Assembly (NCBI GenBank): GCA_020025915.1
Contig: JAHHRH010000062.1
Span: 1-7,866, forward strand
Direction: 5' to 3'
DNA length: 7,866 bases
DNA from: Sutterella sp.
GTDB lineage: Bacteria > Pseudomonadota > Gammaproteobacteria > Burkholderiales > Burkholderiaceae_F
Below the pieces are notes generated by a model, which worked only from the letters and a program-made list of their open reading frames with translations, searched no databases and had not been told where the DNA came from. Positions within the stretch are counted from its first letter, which is position 1; each line of letters opens with the position of its first letter. The position numbers and the translations under genes are program-made. Shown here piece by piece: positions 7,770-7,866 of the stretch.

Positions 7770-7810
7770 AAACGACCGCACGTGATGGAACGTAGCGGTC
7801 GTTTGTTTTA
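7770..7810 (+). terminator. Intrinsic terminator after the transporter gene
   Basis: A perfect 10-bp stem (AAACGACCGC at 7770-7779 with GCGGTCGTTT at 7795-7804) can extend by four more pairs (ACGT 7780-7783 with ACGT 7790-7793, one bulged A at 7794) around a 6-base loop. It is followed by the T-rich TTTGTTTTA. It starts 33 bases after the stop codon. On the minus strand the stem is also followed by TTTTGGTT, so it may work in both directions. Confidence 0.85.
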
Positions 7811-7866
7811 GGGTGGGTCTGGACAAATCGCTCAAAGATCTTGCGACGGGAGCCAAGTTTTGTGAC

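Noticed and set aside
1..7866. CRISPR array, insertion sequence, tRNA or attachment site
   Set aside because: No regularly spaced repeats, terminal inverted repeats, transposase or integrase frame, or tRNA-like cloverleaf were seen on reading both strands.

Overview
The window holds a complete four-gene type I Wadjet (JetABCD, also called MksFEBG or EptABCD) anti-plasmid system on the + strand (119-6854). It is followed by an unrelated membrane transporter gene of the TauE/SafE (TSUP) family (6975-7736). Base composition is near 50% GC. The transporter's first glycine motif closely resembles enterobacterial YfcA. Both facts suggest a proteobacterium, perhaps a gut-associated beta- or gammaproteobacterium, but no rRNA or other marker gene is present to place it firmly.

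Left edge (1-118): the frame of the first gene is open back to a GTG at base 2. However, this stretch is AT-rich (14 G/C in bases 61-120), contains a perfect TATAAT at 68-73, and encodes nothing like the protein family. I read it as the promoter and leader of the operon, with jetA starting at ATG 119.

Wadjet operon (119-6854): jetA (kleisin-like, DUF3375), jetB (KITE-like winged-helix subunit, DUF4194), jetC (SMC-type ATPase with intact Walker A, signature and Walker B motifs) and jetD (DUF3322 plus DUF2220/Toprim nuclease with intact E and DxD motif). jetA and jetB overlap by 26 bases, jetB and jetC by 4 bases (ATGA), and jetC and jetD are 7 bases apart, which points to one transcript with translational coupling. 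In the known system JetABC forms an SMC motor related to MukBEF that extrudes DNA loops, recognises small closed circular DNA and activates JetD to cut it. No frameshift or loss of a key motif was seen, so the system looks functional.

Spacer 6855-6974: it contains a TATAAT box, an 11-base direct repeat flanking that box, and a strong intrinsic terminator (9-bp stem, seven T) that closes the jet operon. The TATAAT lies upstream of the terminator, so if it is active it would make either a very short RNA or an attenuated leader for the transporter gene.

Right edge (7737-7866): a second strong hairpin terminator follows the transporter gene. The last ~35 bases may carry the 3' end of a convergent minus-strand gene, but this is too short to support.
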